Source of the DNA: Nicotiana tabacum
Lineage: Eukaryota > Streptophyta > Magnoliopsida > Solanales > Solanaceae
Length of the DNA: 64,000 nt
Direction of reading: 5' to 3'
NCBI RefSeq assembly: GCF_000715075.1
Contig: NC_134100.1
Location: 28,750,042-28,814,041, forward strand
Made by a program: the position numbers and the translations under genes. Shown in pieces: positions 1-11,099 of this stretch (position 1 is the stretch's first letter; each line of letters starts with the position of its first letter). The notes beneath the pieces were generated by a model that was given only the letters and a program-made list of their open reading frames with translations, ran no database searches and had not been told where the DNA came from.

Positions 1-46
1 AACGCGATGGGCCTTCCGCGTTCCCGAAGAAGGAATATCTGGGCAG

Positions 47-56
47 TATTTAAATA
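47..56 (+). promoter_or_regulatory. TATA-like box in E1 5' LTR
   Basis: TATTTAAATA, also present in the 3' copy at 4889-4898. In the 3' copy it lies about 25 bp downstream of a CpG-rich repeat tract, the layout seen in the other LTRs of this window. Likely the LTR promoter; not proven. Confidence 0.4.
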
Positions 57-924
57 GCCCATCTACGACCCTTCTTCATTTTTCCACCATTTTTGAACGG
101 GATTGAAGCTTTTGAGGGTGATTTTTGAGAAACCAAAAGCGAATCACTTGGAGGTAACATTTTGACTTTATAACTCATTTATATGTGATTAAAGACATAA
201 TTAGTGGTGAAATTTTTGGGAAAAATGGGTAATTAGGGCTTGAGATTAAGAGACCTTAATATGGGTATTTGAGGGGTCATTTCAACTCCGATTTCAGTGT
301 TCTTGTTATGTATAGACTCGTGAGAGTACTAGGTTTCTTAAAAAGTAAATTTCACCCAATTCCGATACGTGGGCCCGAGGGCATTTTGGTCATTTTACCT
401 AATTTCGCGTATTAGCTTAGAATTTATTTGTAGAATAAGTTACTTGAAGTGTTATTTAAATTATGCAATTGAATTGAATAGATTTGGGCCATTTGGAGTC
501 GAGTACTCGTGGCAAGAACGTGATTTCGGGTTGACTTTTTAGCCGGTTCGAGGTAAGTGGCTTGCGTAAAGTTGTGGGGGGGACATTTCCCTTAGGATCT
601 GGTATTGTGGTAATTGAAATGCCTTGTACGTGAGATGACGAGTGCGTACTTGTGCTAATCGTTGAAGAATCCTGTTTTCACTTAAGTAGCTTAAATTTTG
701 TTTTCCTTTCTTGGTTACTCTACTTGAAATTTAAATCTGTTGTTAGCTTAGAAATGCATGTTTAATTTACTTAATTGCTTTATTGTTTAAACTACTATAA
801 TTGTATTATGTGAAGCATGTTAGGTTAGAATTACCTGTTTTACTTGGTATGAAATTTTGCTTAATTGATTATTCCTTGTGTTGTTACTGCGTATTTTACT
901 TTGGGACTACGGGATGACATCCTG

Positions 925-1090
925 GGTGATCCCCTATACATATTGATGATTTGTGTTGAGGTGCAGCATACCGAGAGATCCCTAGCACATATATTGAGGA
1001 TTCCAAGAGATCATCGGGATACCAAGAGATCCCTGGCATGTATTGAGGGTACTAAGAGATCCTCGGGATACTGGGAGATCCCCGATTATT
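925..1090 (+). repeat. Degenerate tandem repeat in E1 LTR
   Basis: About four diverged units of 30-60 bp carry 'gagatccc' and 'gggata', with short inverted repeats such as ATCC-TCG-GGAT near 1062. The position in the LTR and the hairpin theme recall the arrays in the E2 and E4 LTRs. Confidence 0.55.
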
Positions 1091-1753
1091 GTCTTTGAGA
1101 AGAGTGGTATTCCTGGTGATTGTTTTCTATTTCAGTTGTGGTTATCCTTATTATCTTGTATTGATTCTTATGGTTATCTTCAACTATACTGCTTTATCTT
1201 ATACTTTCACATCTTATATTTTATTTAATCTCAGTAGGGCCCTGAACTTCCCCGTCACTACCCGACCAAGGTTAGGCTTGGCACTTATCGAGTACCGATG
1301 TGGTGTACTCACACCCTTTTCTGTGCATGTTTTTCATGTGTAGATCCAGGTACCTCCACTCAGACTCATCACACTTGAGACGAGGCACTTGTAAAGACTC
1401 CAAGTTATATCTGCCATGTTCGCAGACCGAAGAGTCCTTTTCTACTCCACCTTTTTAGTATTAGCCCTTATGTATTTTCCTTTCCTTTGTTAGATATTCT
1501 GGAGTTAGATAGTAGTAGACATTCAAATGCTTGTAATCATGAGATTCTGGGTTTTGGGAAATGTGTTCAGATTTCAAGAGTTGTTATCATGTATGTCGAG
1601 TGGCACTTTTAAACACAGTTTTATTTCACTATTTTATTCCTATTATTTTCTTCCACAAATTGGTTTATTTTTCGCATTGTTAGGCTTACCTAGTCGTAGA
1701 GACTAGGTGCCGTCACGATGGTTCACAGAGGGCGAACCTGGGCCGTGACAAGT

Positions 1754-1765
1754 TGGTATCAGAGC
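1754..1765 (+). other. Primer binding site, initiator tRNA-Met type (E1)
   Basis: TGGTATCAGAGC lies three bases after the LTR terminal CA at 1749-1750. It is complementary to the 3' end of plant initiator tRNA-Met, the common primer of chromoviruses and many Copia elements. Confidence 0.9.
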
Positions 1766-1951
1766 TCTAGGTTTATAGGAGTCATGAATCACAAGCCAGT
1801 TGATTAGAGTCTCGTTGATCGGTATGGAGACGTCTGTACTTATCTACGAGAGGCTATGTAACTGTTAGGAAAATTCCACGTCATTTGATTTCCTTGTCGT
1901 GCAAGATCTTAATATCACAATTCTAAACTTCTGTATTCTATTCTCTCACTG

Positions 1952-3288
1952 ATGGTGAGGACACGCGTTACTCGAGATGATCAGGCACTCGCGCCCCCTA
2001 CTGCAGCCGTCAGAGGCTGGGTACGGGGTAGAGACCAAGGACGCACACATGGTGCAGCTAGAGCATCTGCGCGAACTGCCACCGAGGTACCTCCAAAAGT
2101 TCCAGCCGGAGTCTAGGCGCTTGATACGCCTACTACTATACTACTCCAACACTTCAGTAGACTCTGGCATAGTTCATGAGCATGTACACCACTTTGGCTC
2201 AGGCATGATTGCTTCCCCTTGCTGCAGCTATATCTCAGGCCAGGGGAGGAGTACATACTCCCGCCGCCCGCACTCCTAAGTAGTGAGTACATGTTGATCA
2301 GGTCCCATAGATCATTTTTGTATAGCCTGTAGCCTCAGGTCAGCCCAAGGACATGGAAGCGGTTTCAGAGGATGAGCAGCGGAGGCTTGAGAGGTTCAAG
2401 AAGTATGATCCTCCTGTATTCAGTGGGTTAGCCTCAGATGATGCCCTGGGATTTCTGGAGGTGTGGCACCGTATCCTTCGCATTATGGGTATATCAGGAT
2501 TGAGTGGGGTTTCTTTCACTGCCGTTCAGCTTCGAGGAGCCGCCTATGAGTGGTGGTGCACCTATGAGTTAGACAGTCCAGATGAGGCAGCTTCACTAAC
2601 TTGGACTCGGTGTTCAGATATGTTCCTAAGAGAGTTTGTTCCTCAGAGCCTTAGGGACGCATAGCATGCAGAGTTTAAGCATTTGCGCCAGGGTGCTATG
2701 ACTGTCTTGGAGTATGATGTCCGTTACAACAGTTTGGCTAGACATGCCCCAGTCTTAGTTTCTACTGTTCGCCAAAGGGTTCGCTGGTTTATTGAGGGGC
2801 TTAATCGCAACATCTGGTCTAGCATGGCTCGTGAGTTGGAGATGGATATTTCTTATTAGCAGGTGGTGAGTATTGCTAGGAGGATTAAGGGTATGCATGC
2901 TAGGGAGAGAGAGGAGAGGAAGGCCAAGAGGTCTCGAGAGTCGGGCCATTATTTTGGTGCCTGTGCCCTAGCTGCAGGTCATTATGGTAGGGGTTATATG
3001 AGTCACCTTGTTCATTCAGCTCTTCCAGCAGCCAGTGCTATTCCAGCTCCTCCTAGGCCTCAGGAGACTTATTATGCACCTCTGGTATCTAGTGCGCCTC
3101 CTGCGCGGGGTGCTTTTAGAGGTCAGTCCAATAGACCTGGCCCAAGTCTGTCACAGTCGTCACGTCCTCACTGAGCTTGTTTTGAGTGTGGTGACACACG
3201 CCATATGGTGAGGGATTGCCCTAGACTTGGGAGGAGTGCGCCTCCACAGTCTTCTCAGCCATAGCGTGCCCCGTAGAGTTCTCAGGCT
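1952..3288 (+). pseudogene. gag: E1 gag (capsid and nucleocapsid), degenerate
   Basis: Gag would form the cytoplasmic virus-like particle and bind element RNA. The ATG at 1952 opens a short basic leader with an RGRD stretch, typical of Tekay-like gag, which stops at 2114. From 2353 another frame holds the capsid domain, with a GFLEVWHRIL stretch and a tryptophan-rich WWCTYEL segment. A CCHC zinc knuckle lies at 3178-3219, with all three Cys and the His present. Stops at 2662, 2858 and 3172 and at least one frameshift break it. The stop at 3172, just before the knuckle, fits a CGA-to-TGA change. The same frame leads into protease, as in a gag-pol polyprotein. Confidence 0.85.
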
Positions 3289-3918
3289 ATGGTTACAGCT
3301 CCAGTTGCTACCCCACCTGCTCAGCCAACTAGAGGTGGAGGTCGGGGAGGTAGAGGTTGCCCTAGAGGGGGAGGCCACGCCCGATGCTATGCCCTTCCTG
3401 CCCGTACCGAGGCTATTGCCTCTGATTCTGTCATTACAGGTATTATACTGGTTTGTCACAAAGATGCATCAATTCTATTCGATCCAGGCTCCACTTACTC
3501 TTATGTTTCTTCTTATTTTGCTCCATCTTTGGGTGTACCTCAGGATTCTTTGAGTTCCCCTGTTTATTTTTCTACTCCTGTGAGAGATTCTCTTGTTGTG
3601 GACCGCGTTTATCGGCCGTGTTTGGTTGCTCTTAGTGGTTTTGAGACCAAAGTCGATTTATTGTTACTCAGCATGGTAGAATTTGATATTATCTTGGGCA
3701 TGAACTGGTTGTCTCCCTATTATGCTATTCTTGACTGTCACGCCAAAACCGTGATGCCGGCTATTTTAGGCGTACCACGTGTTGAGTGGAGGGATACTTT
3801 AGATCACACTCCCAGTAGAGCTATTTCTTTCTTTAAGGCTTTGCGAATTGTTGAGAAGGGATGCGACGCGTATTTAGCTTACGTGAGAAGGGGTTCGAGG
3901 ACGAACGAATGTTTAAGT
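3289..3918 (+). pseudogene. pol: E1 aspartic protease, fused by deletion to the post-integrase tail
   Basis: This is the retropepsin that would process gag-pol. The flap and core read well in one frame. The active-site motif at 3481 reads D-P-G-S instead of D-S-G-S, so catalysis is doubtful. A second family hallmark, ILGMNWL, is visible at about 3691-3711. At about 3880-3890 the frame leaves the protease-RT linker and joins the GF-ED-E tail that in E2 follows the chromodomain. RT, RNase H and integrase (about 3 kb) are therefore absent. The frame then runs into the 3' LTR. Confidence 0.82.
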
Positions 3919-3927
3919 GTGGGAGGA
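3915..3927 (+). other. Polypurine tract of E1
   Basis: A purine-rich stretch (gtgtgggagga) directly precedes the LTR terminal TGTAACAACCC. This is the expected primer for plus-strand DNA synthesis. Confidence 0.65.
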
Positions 3928-4589
3928 TGTAACAACCCGACTGGTCGTTTTAAGAATTTATGCCTCGATCCCCTATTAACTACTTTCTCCATGTTTGTTT
4001 CTGCTATTGTGAGTTGTCGGGAGGAATTATTGGGAGTTTTGGAGAGTTTTGGGACACTTAATCCCAAAATGAGAGCTTAAGTTTTGGAAATTTTACTGTA
4101 GTTGGAACAGTGTGAAGACGTCCTCGTGATGGAATTTTGATGGTTCTGTTAGCTCCGTTGGATGATTTCGGGTTTAGGAGCGTGTTCGGATGGTGTTTTG
4201 GAGGTCCATAGCTAATTTAGGCTTGAAATGCCGAAAGTTGAATTTTTGAAGTTTTCGGTTCGACAGTGAGATTTTGATCAGAGGGTCTAAGTAGCTCCGT
4301 AGTGTTGAATGTGACGTGTGTGAAAAATTTCAGGTCATTCAGACGAGGTTTGATAGAATTTTTGATCGAAAGCGTATTTTGAGAGTTTTTGAAGTTCTTA
4401 GACTTGAATCCGATGCTAAATTGGTGTTTTGATATTGTTTTGAGCATTCCAAAGATTGGAACAAGTTTGAATGATGTTTTAGGATTGGTTGGCAGGTTTG
4501 GTTGAGGTCTCGGGGGCCTCGGGTGTGTTTCGGATGCTCAATGGAGCATTTTGGGACTTGTTGAAATTGCAAAAAAATTGCAGCAGCTC

Positions 4590-4870
4590 AGTTCTGGTTT
4601 CCTTCTTCGCGTTCGCGAGTAGGGTCTCGCATTCGCGAAGAGGAGCTGGGGCTGGGAGAGTTTTTGTGCTTAGTGTTCGCAAAGAGTCTCCCGCGTTCGC
4701 AAAGTTGGGAGGTTTCATACCTACGCGTTCGCAATGGTGTTCCCACGTTCGCATAGGAGGAGGAGGATGTGTATCACATTCGCATCCCGTGAATTGCGTT
4801 TGCGATGAAGGAATCTGGAATCAAGCGAATTTGTGCTTCGCTAATGCGAGGGGCCTTCCGCATTCGTGAA
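4590..4870 (+). repeat. CpG-rich degenerate array in E1 LTR
   Basis: At least eight spaced copies of a CGTTCGC(GAAG)-like core lie just upstream of the TATA-like box at 4889. Many units show TTCGCGAA palindromes or their C-to-T derivatives. Confidence 0.6.
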
Positions 4871-4888
4871 GAAGGAATATCTGGGCAA

Positions 4889-4898
4889 TATTTAAATA
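4889..4898 (+). promoter_or_regulatory. TATA-like box in E1 3' LTR
   Basis: TATTTAAATA, the counterpart of 47-56 in the 5' copy. Confidence 0.4.
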
Positions 4899-5639
4899 GC
4901 CCATCTATGACCCTTCTTCATTTTCCACCATTTTTGAACGGTATTGAAGCTTTTGAGGGTGATTTTTTAGAAACCAAAGGGGAATCACTTGGAGGTAACA
5001 TTTTTGACTTTATAACTCATTTATATGTGATTAAAGACATAATTAGTGGTGAAAACTTTGGGGAAAATGAGTAATTAGGGCTTGAGATTAAGAGACCTTA
5101 ACATAGGTATTTGGGGGTCAATTGAACTCCGATTTCAGTGTTCTTGTTATGTATAGACTCGTGAGAGTATGAGGTTTCTGAAAATGTAAATTTCATGCGA
5201 TTCCGAGACGTGGGACCGAGGGGAATTTCGGTCATTTTACCTAATTTAGCGTATTAGCTTAGAATTTATTTGTAGAATCAGTTACTTGAAGTGTTATTTA
5301 CATTATGCAATTTAATTGAATAGATCTGGGCCATTTGGAGTCGAGTACTCGCGGCAAGAACATAGTTTCGGGTTGACTTTTGAGCCGGTTTGAGGTAAGT
5401 GACTTGCCTAACCTTGAGTGGGGAACATTTGATATCTAGGGATTATGATGCATTTTACACTCCTTCTTGCTTATGTTTTGATTAGAAATATGTACAAAAT
5501 AGTCCCAAAGGATCACATGTTGTACTTGATTGCAAGGTTTGGTCAACAAGGTGAAAATTTGTCTATACCAGCTCAAAAAGGAGTGAAACATGCACAAGTA
5601 CCAAGAAAAGGCCAAGCTCAATATAAGAGGACTAATGTG

Positions 5640-5925
5640 GCCGCACACCATTCTTTTTTCAGAGAGTGTGCATTTCAGGAAGCCAAGCAATGCGACCGCA
5701 AAGTATTTTGTGTGGACCACATTAACTTCATTGCGGCCGCACTTGACTTTGTGCGGTCCGCAAAGCCCAAGATCTTAGAGTTTCCAAGTTGGAGGAATAT
5801 GTCCAGTGCGCTTTGCGGTCCATTTTGTGCTGACCGAAACAGAAGCCACCGCGACCGCGGTGCATTTTGTGCATTTCAGCCAAGAGCCTCTGTGCGGCCA
5901 CACTCGATTTTGTGCGGTGTGCACT
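5640..5925 (+). repeat. CpG-rich tandem array in E7 LTR
   Basis: Repeated GCGGCCGC-type cores alternate with 'tttgtgcggtccgc' cores at 30-50 bp spacing. The array ends about 40 bp before the TATA box. The same cores occur in the unrelated E2 LTR. Confidence 0.65.
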
Positions 5926-5965
5926 AGCCCCGCATGGGTATTTTTGTCCAGAATTTTTGGCCTAG

Positions 5966-5973
5966 TATAAATA
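5966..5973 (+). promoter_or_regulatory. TATA box in E7 LTR
   Basis: TATAAATA, followed by a T-rich stretch; a likely LTR core promoter. Confidence 0.55.
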
Positions 5974-7064
5974 GTTTCTTTTCCCATTTTAGGTCATCAG
6001 TTGTATTTTGACGAATAGCTGCGCTTGTGAGCAGTACTTCTTTCCTATTTTGAGTAATTTTAGCATTGAATCTTCAAGTTTTATCTAGTAATTAAATATT
6101 ATGGGTTTTTCTTTATCTATTTCTTTGTTTTCTTCAACAATAATGAGTAGTTATACACATTAACTAGGGTTGCGGCTCAACCCTAGTGTGGGTAATTGAT
6201 GGATCTTGTGTTTTAAGACTTGATTATCTATGAGTGTTTGATATTTGGACTAATTTAGGGTTTTAATGTTGAACTAGTGGTTGCAAACACTAATTTATGC
6301 CTAGTTGACTTTGGCTCTTCTTGAGAAAGAGAGTGTGACGACCCAAAGGGTCATCACCTGTTTTCTTATCCATTTCATGCTTTTGAGGCGTTGAAAACCT
6401 TATTTGTAGTTGCCTCGATTTGTGTGCATAGTCCGGGCGTGTAGTCGAAAAGCTTAAATATGAAATTATGTGAAAAATGCTAAATTTTGGTGTTAAAATG
6501 AATAAGTTTGACTTTGGTCAACATTTTGGACGAACGGACCCGGACCCGTGATTTGACGGTCCCGGAGGGTCTGTAGGAAAATATGGGACTTGGGCGTGTT
6601 CCTGGAATCGAATTCCGAGATCCTAAGCCCGAGAAATAAATTTTTAAGTAAAATTGTTTACTGAAGAGGTTTACGGAAAATTTAAATGAAATCTGATTAG
6701 AAAGTAATGGTATCAGGCCCGTAATTTGGTTCCGGCACCCGGTACAAGTCTTATATATGTTTTGAATAACTCTTGTAAAGTTTTGTTAAAAACGGGCGTC
6801 ATTTGACTTGATCCGGACCCTAATTGGGATTTGATGTTTAAAAGGAAATCTGAGTTCACTGATCTTGAGGCTTAATTCGATGTTCATGATATTATATTGG
6901 TGATTTGATCACACGAATATGTCTGTAGGGTGTTTTTGAGGTAGTGTGCATACTTGGGTTAGAGTTTCGAGGGCTCGAGTGAGTTCCGAATAGGTTCCAG
7001 GATGCCATAGGCTTAAAAGATCAGATGTTGCAGGTTCAGGAAAATATTGCAGGCCTCTGACCCC

Positions 7065-7285
7065 TTTAGCGCGGCCCGTGAGGAATCGCGTGCGGCCGCG
7101 CGGCTGCGGTCGCCTTTGCGCGGTGCGCGGTGGGTGCTGTGCGGCCGCGGTCAGCTTTGCGTGGTCCGCGTGGGGCAAAGATCCGCAGGTCTTCAGGAAG
7201 GGCCAGTGCGGCCACGTTCGCCTTTGCGTGGTCCGCGGTGGGTACTGTGAGGCCACGATCAACTTTGCGTGGTCCGCATAGGGGG
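7065..7285 (+). repeat. CpG-rich tandem array in E2 LTR
   Basis: Three to four units of 60-75 bp, each with a GCGGCCGCGGTC-like core and a TTTGCGYGGTCCGC-like core, end 12 bp before the TATA box. The 3' LTR has the same at 15145-15368. Confidence 0.75.
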
Positions 7286-7296
7286 CTTCAGAGAGG

Positions 7297-7304
7297 TATA
7301 AATA
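7297..7304 (+). promoter_or_regulatory. TATA box in E2 5' LTR
   Basis: TATAAATA just after the CpG-rich array. In the 3' LTR the corresponding site is where the element is broken (15379). Confidence 0.6.
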
Positions 7305-8104
7305 CACGTGCATTTCAGTTATTTTTACACTTTTCAAAACCCCAAAACATAAGAGGCGATTTTCTAAACAACTTTTCTTCTCCAAAACGATTGGTAAGTG
7401 ATTTCTAACTCATTTTCTTCACTTCTTAACATCGTTTAACATGATTTCAATTTCAAATCAAAGATTTTCATGGGGAAATTGAGTATTTTTGGTAGAACCT
7501 AGGTTTTCTAAAATTGGGGATTTGGACCTCAATTTGGGGTCCGATTTCAAAACAAATTATACATTTGCATTCGTGGGGGAATGGGTAAACAAGTTTTGGT
7601 TCAAACCTCGGGTTTCGACCACGTGGGCCCAGGGGCGATTTTGACTTTTTGAGTAAAACTTTGGAAAAACTCATTTTCATGCATTGGGGTTGATTCGTTT
7701 AGCACTTATTGATGTAATTAAGTAACTTATGACTAGATTCGATCAGATTGGTGGTGGAACCAAGAGGTAAAGCTATAATTGAGGCTTGAGTGGTGTTCAA
7801 AGCTTCGAGGTAAATGTTTGGTCTAACCTTAGCTTGAGGGATTAGGAGTGGAGTCATATTTGCTACTTTCTTCTTGTTCAGTACGACGTATAGGCATGGT
7901 GACGAGTATCTATACGTTGGTGTCGAGCATGACCGTGAGTCTTAAATTGAAAGTTGTTGTGTCCTTAATTGACATTTCAGATTCTTTAATCAATGATCTT
8001 CTATATTGCGCAAAGAATTGTTCTATCCTCGCAGATCTTATTTATGTTTGAGCATTGTCATTATTTGGGCTGAGTACAAGCTAAGTTAAGATTGGTTATA
8101 GCTG

Positions 8105-8235
8105 GTTCTCCCTTGCCGGGATGATTGTTTCGATATCTTTGTTCCCTTACCGGGAAACTATTATATTGCTTTTGTTCCCTCGCTAGGAGGTTATTATATC
8201 GCTTATGTTACCTTGCCGGGATTTCTTGTAATTGT
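8105..8235 (+). repeat. 36-bp hairpin repeat, GGGAA type, in E2 LTR
   Basis: Four units each carry an inverted repeat of the form TTCCC-TTACC-GGGAA (clearest at about 8144-8158). E4's LTR has the same type at about 57070-57160. Confidence 0.65.
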
Positions 8236-8240
8236 GTGAT

Positions 8241-8515
8241 GAAATGGGAGCGGGTAGTACTCCTACCACAAGATATTATGAAATGGGAGCGGGTGGTACG
8301 CCTACCACAAGATATTATGAAATAGGAGCGGGTGGTATGCCTACTACAAGATATTATGAAATGGGAGCGGGTGGTACGCCTACCACAAGATATTATGAAA
8401 TGGGAGCGGGTGGTACGCCTACCACAAAATATTATAAAATGGGAGCGGGTGGTACGCCTACCACAAGATATTATGAAATGGGAGCGGGTGGTACGCCTAC
8501 CACAAGATATGAGAA
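8241..8515 (+). repeat. 39-bp minisatellite, 7 units, in E2 LTR
   Basis: The unit is nearly perfect with a 39-bp period, starting at 8241, 8280, 8319, 8358, 8397, 8436 and 8475. Each contains a hairpin GTGGTA-CGCC-TACCAC (unit 1 has one change in the 5' arm). As 39 is a multiple of 3, both strands show long repetitive ORFs (107 and 111 codons), which are not genes. Confidence 0.92.
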
Positions 8516-8635
8516 ATGGGATCGAGTTGCATGCCTGCAACAAGATGGAAACTGAAAGTGAAAGTTGTCTCTACTACGAGATATGAGAAATGGGATCAGG
8601 TTGCACGCCTGCAACAAGATGAAACTGAAAGTGAA
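8516..8635 (+). repeat. Variant hairpin units following the 39-bp array
   Basis: Two longer units carry GTTGCA-YGCC-TGCAAC hairpins at 8526-8541 and 8600-8615. They align without gaps to the 39-bp unit and match the hairpin type in E4's LTR. Confidence 0.75.
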
Positions 8636-9344
8636 AATTGCCTTAATTTTCTTCATTTGTGATAGAAGTTATATTGCTAGTTTCCTTATTTTTCCCTGTT
8701 ATTTTCTTTTAACTGCTATCCCCGAAGCATTTTTCCCTTCCCCAACTTAACTGCTTATTAATTGTTTACTTTTCCACCATATATTGTATAACTACACAGG
8801 TTTATCTGGTGTCTAGTCCTAGCCTCGTCACTACCTCGCCGGGGTTAGGCTAGACGCTTACTATCACATAGGATCGGTTGTGCTGATACTACACTCTGTG
8901 CTCTTTTGCACAGATCCAGGTCTTGGATAGCAGTAGTAGCGCAGGAGCCAGCCTTCAGTCCAGTGAGACACCGAGGTAGCCTTGCAGGCGTCCGCAGGCC
9001 CGATGTCTCCTCTATCTTTTATTTCAGTCTGTTATCTCATGTATTCGAGGCAAACATTTTATATTTTATTTCAAACGGTTGTATTTAGGACTCTTAGAAG
9101 TTCATGAGTAATATAACACTAGTTCTTGGGTAGATTCATATGTTGATTCTCGCATTACTGTATCGTCTTCTTTAATTTAAGTCTTCCGCATAATTATTTA
9201 ATTCCGTTGCTTTCTTGTTATCACTAATAATTGTTAAAAGAAGTAATTGTTAATGAAGTAAGAAGTTAAGGATTGACTTGCCTAGCTCACATTAGTAGGC
9301 ACCATCACGACTCCCGAGGGTGGGAAATCTGGGTCGTGACAAGT

Positions 9345-9356
9345 TGGTATCAAAGC
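9345..9356 (+). other. Primer binding site of E2
   Basis: TGGTATCAAAGC, the tRNA-Met-type site with one G-to-A change, lies three bases after the LTR end. Confidence 0.85.
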
Positions 9357-9537
9357 TCTAGGTTACATAGGTCCCACAACTCACGGACAAGCTCAGTAGA
9401 GTCTAAGGGATCGGTACAGAGACATTTGTATTTATCCCCTGAAGGCTATAGAGTTAGGAAAATATCACACTTGTTCTTTCTTGTCGTGCGAATTTGTTCC
9501 TCAATGCTGATCGGATTTCTACTCTATTCTATTGCAG

Positions 9538-11085
9538 ATGGCGAGAACACGTGCTTCCTCATCTACCGCTCAGCAGCCCGAGCCCCCAGTAGCAGCTCCC
9601 ACTAGGGGTAGAGGCCGAGGCCTTGCCAGAGGCCGAGGTAGGGGCAGAGCTCAGCCCCGAGCAGCAGCACCAGTGGCGGAACCTCAGGTTGATTTTGAGG
9701 AGGAGGTTCCGGCCCCAACAGTTCCGGTGGGCCCAGCTCAGGTCCCAGAGGGGTTTATTGCCACCCCAGTTCTTCAGGATGCTCTGGTCCGATTGGTGGG
9801 CCTCATGGAGAGTGTCACCCGAGCAGGTTTGCTTCCAGTAGCACCAGCTACTTCTCAGGCTGGAGGAGGGGCTCAGACTCTACTACGCGCACTCCGGAGC
9901 AGGTAACTCCCCAGGTTCAGGTTCCAGCGGTTCAACCAGTTGTGGTAGTTTAGTCGGGTGTAGTGGTTCAGACGGCGATGGACCGACTATGCCCGCCGAT
10001 GCTTTGTGGTGGCTGGATAGGTTCACCAAGCTCTTCACTTCTACATTCAGCGGTGCATCGACTGAGGATCCCCGGGATTATCTGGACAATTTTTACGAGG
10101 TTCTTTAGAACATGGGTATTGTTGAGACCAATGGGGTCGATTTTGCTACCTTTCATCTGTCTGGATCCGCCAAGACTTGGTGGAGGGATTATTGCTTAGC
10201 TAGACCAGCTGGTTCATCATCTTTGACTTGGGAACATTTCACAACATTGTTTCTGGAGAAGTTTCTCCCCGTTATTCAGAGATATGCCTATCGGAGGTAG
10301 TTCGAGTGCCTCCAGTAGGGTTCCATGACTGTTACCCAGTATGAGACCAGGTTCATCGATCTAGCTCACCATGCTCTTGTCATACTTCCCACCGAGAGAG
10401 AGAGAGAGAGAGAGAGGGTGAAAAGGTTTATTGATGGTCTTATTCAGCCAATTCGTCTTCAAATGGCCAAGGAGGCCGAGAGTGAGATCACCTTTTAGGA
10501 GGCGGCCAATGTGGCCCGCAGGGTTGAGATAGTTCTGTCACAGGGAGGTAGTCATGGGTCGGATAATAGGCCCCATCATTTGGGCAGATTCAGTGGTACC
10601 TCGTCTGGAGGCAGAGATTCATATGGTAGAGGCCATCCTCCTAGGCCCTTTCAGTTAGCTCTTCAAGTCTCCCATGGTACTTCAGGTGGTCGTGGTTCTC
10701 AGACGCACTATTCTGATCAGTAGTGTTACAGTGCACCATCAACTCCTATCAGTGCACCGCCGCTTCAGAGTTTCCAGGGTCGTTAGCCCCAGCAGCTGAT
10801 GGCTTGTTTTACTTGTGGTGACACGAGGCACATTGCTAGGTATTTCCCTCGAGCTTCGAGCAGTTTTCATCATCAGGGTTCCCGTGCTATGGTACAGGCA
10901 CCAGGTGTTCCACAGCATGCCCAGCCAGTTAGAGGTGGGGGTAGAGGTGCTAGAGGTGGAGGTAGAGGTCCTAGAGGTGGAGCTCATGCCGTTAGAGGTG
11001 GAGGCCAGCCAGCAGTAGGCCATCCCAGAGGTAGTTCAGGGTGGTGGGGCCCAGTCCCAATGCTACGCCCTTCCAGCTAGGCCCG
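9538..11085 (+). pseudogene. gag: E2 gag, degenerate
   Basis: The ATG at 9538 opens a leader rich in RGRGRG (residues ~22-40), the usual basic N-terminus of Tekay-like gag. The capsid region is broken across frames; one readable part at 10112-10300 has the WWRDY and FLEKFLP hallmarks. The zinc knuckle at 10804-10845 keeps Cys-Cys-His, but the last Cys is Phe. A (GA)12 tract at 10393-10416 lies inside the capsid region. An RGGG-rich C-terminus follows the knuckle. Several stops and frameshifts make it inactive. Confidence 0.85.
10393..10416 (+). repeat. (GA)12 microsatellite inside gag
   Basis: About 12 GA dinucleotides sit within the capsid coding region. The matching region of E1 (about 2770) has no such run, so it probably expanded after insertion. 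Confidence 0.9.
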
Positions 11086-11099
11086 AGGCTGAGGCTTCA

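Larger units (their letters stand above)
1..1750 (+). repeat. E1 5' LTR, 3' part
   Basis: The first ~600 bases match the 3' LTR from about 4843 onward; the rest extends to a terminal TGACA just before a primer binding site. Adding the 5' part seen only in the 3' copy (3928-4842) gives a full LTR of roughly 2.7 kb. It carries no real gene; the short ORFs at 865-1343 are chance. Confidence 0.82.
1..5445 (+). mobile_element. E1: gag-protease-only Ty3/gypsy LTR retrotransposon, 5' end outside window
   Basis: Direct repeats flank an internal region of about 2.2 kb: 1-600 matches about 4843-5430 at high identity. A tRNA-Met-type primer site follows the 5' LTR, and a purine-rich tract precedes the 3' LTR, which starts TGTAACAACCC. 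The internal region holds only gag and protease. The protease frame runs straight into the last codons normally found after integrase, so RT, RNase H and integrase are missing. The 3' LTR is cut at about 5445 by another LTR. Gag style and LTR resemble the Tekay/Del chromovirus group, by recognition only. Confidence 0.85.
3928..5445 (+). repeat. E1 3' LTR, truncated
   Basis: It starts TGTAACAACCC after the polypurine tract. Its later part (4843-5440) matches window bases 1-600. Homology stops at about 5440-5445, where a different LTR begins (TGATGC at 5446). About 1.2 kb of its 3' end is missing here. Confidence 0.85.
5446..6333 (+). mobile_element. E7: 5' part of an unclassified LTR
   Basis: The sequence is unrelated to the E1 LTR and begins TGATGCATTTTACAC. 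GATTA (5441-5445) is a possible target duplication. It has a CpG-rich array, a good TATA box and a T-rich region downstream, as in LTRs. E2 interrupts it at 6334; its remainder is not in this window. No coding domain is visible, so the superfamily is uncertain. Confidence 0.55.
6334..9341 (+). repeat. E2 5' LTR, complete, 3008 bp
   Basis: It begins TGTGACGACCC and ends GTGACA. Its first ~950 bases match 14406-15380. It holds a CpG-rich array, a TATA box, and two kinds of 36-39 bp hairpin repeats in its second half. All ORFs inside it are artefacts. Confidence 0.9.

Noticed and set aside
865..1343. Short ORFs with hydrophobic stretches
   Set aside because: They lie inside the E1 LTR, overlap in several frames and show no family likeness.
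8208..8586. Repetitive ORFs on both strands with 13-residue periods
   Set aside because: They arise from a 39-bp minisatellite in the E2 LTR; 39 is a multiple of 3, so any frame without a stop stays open.
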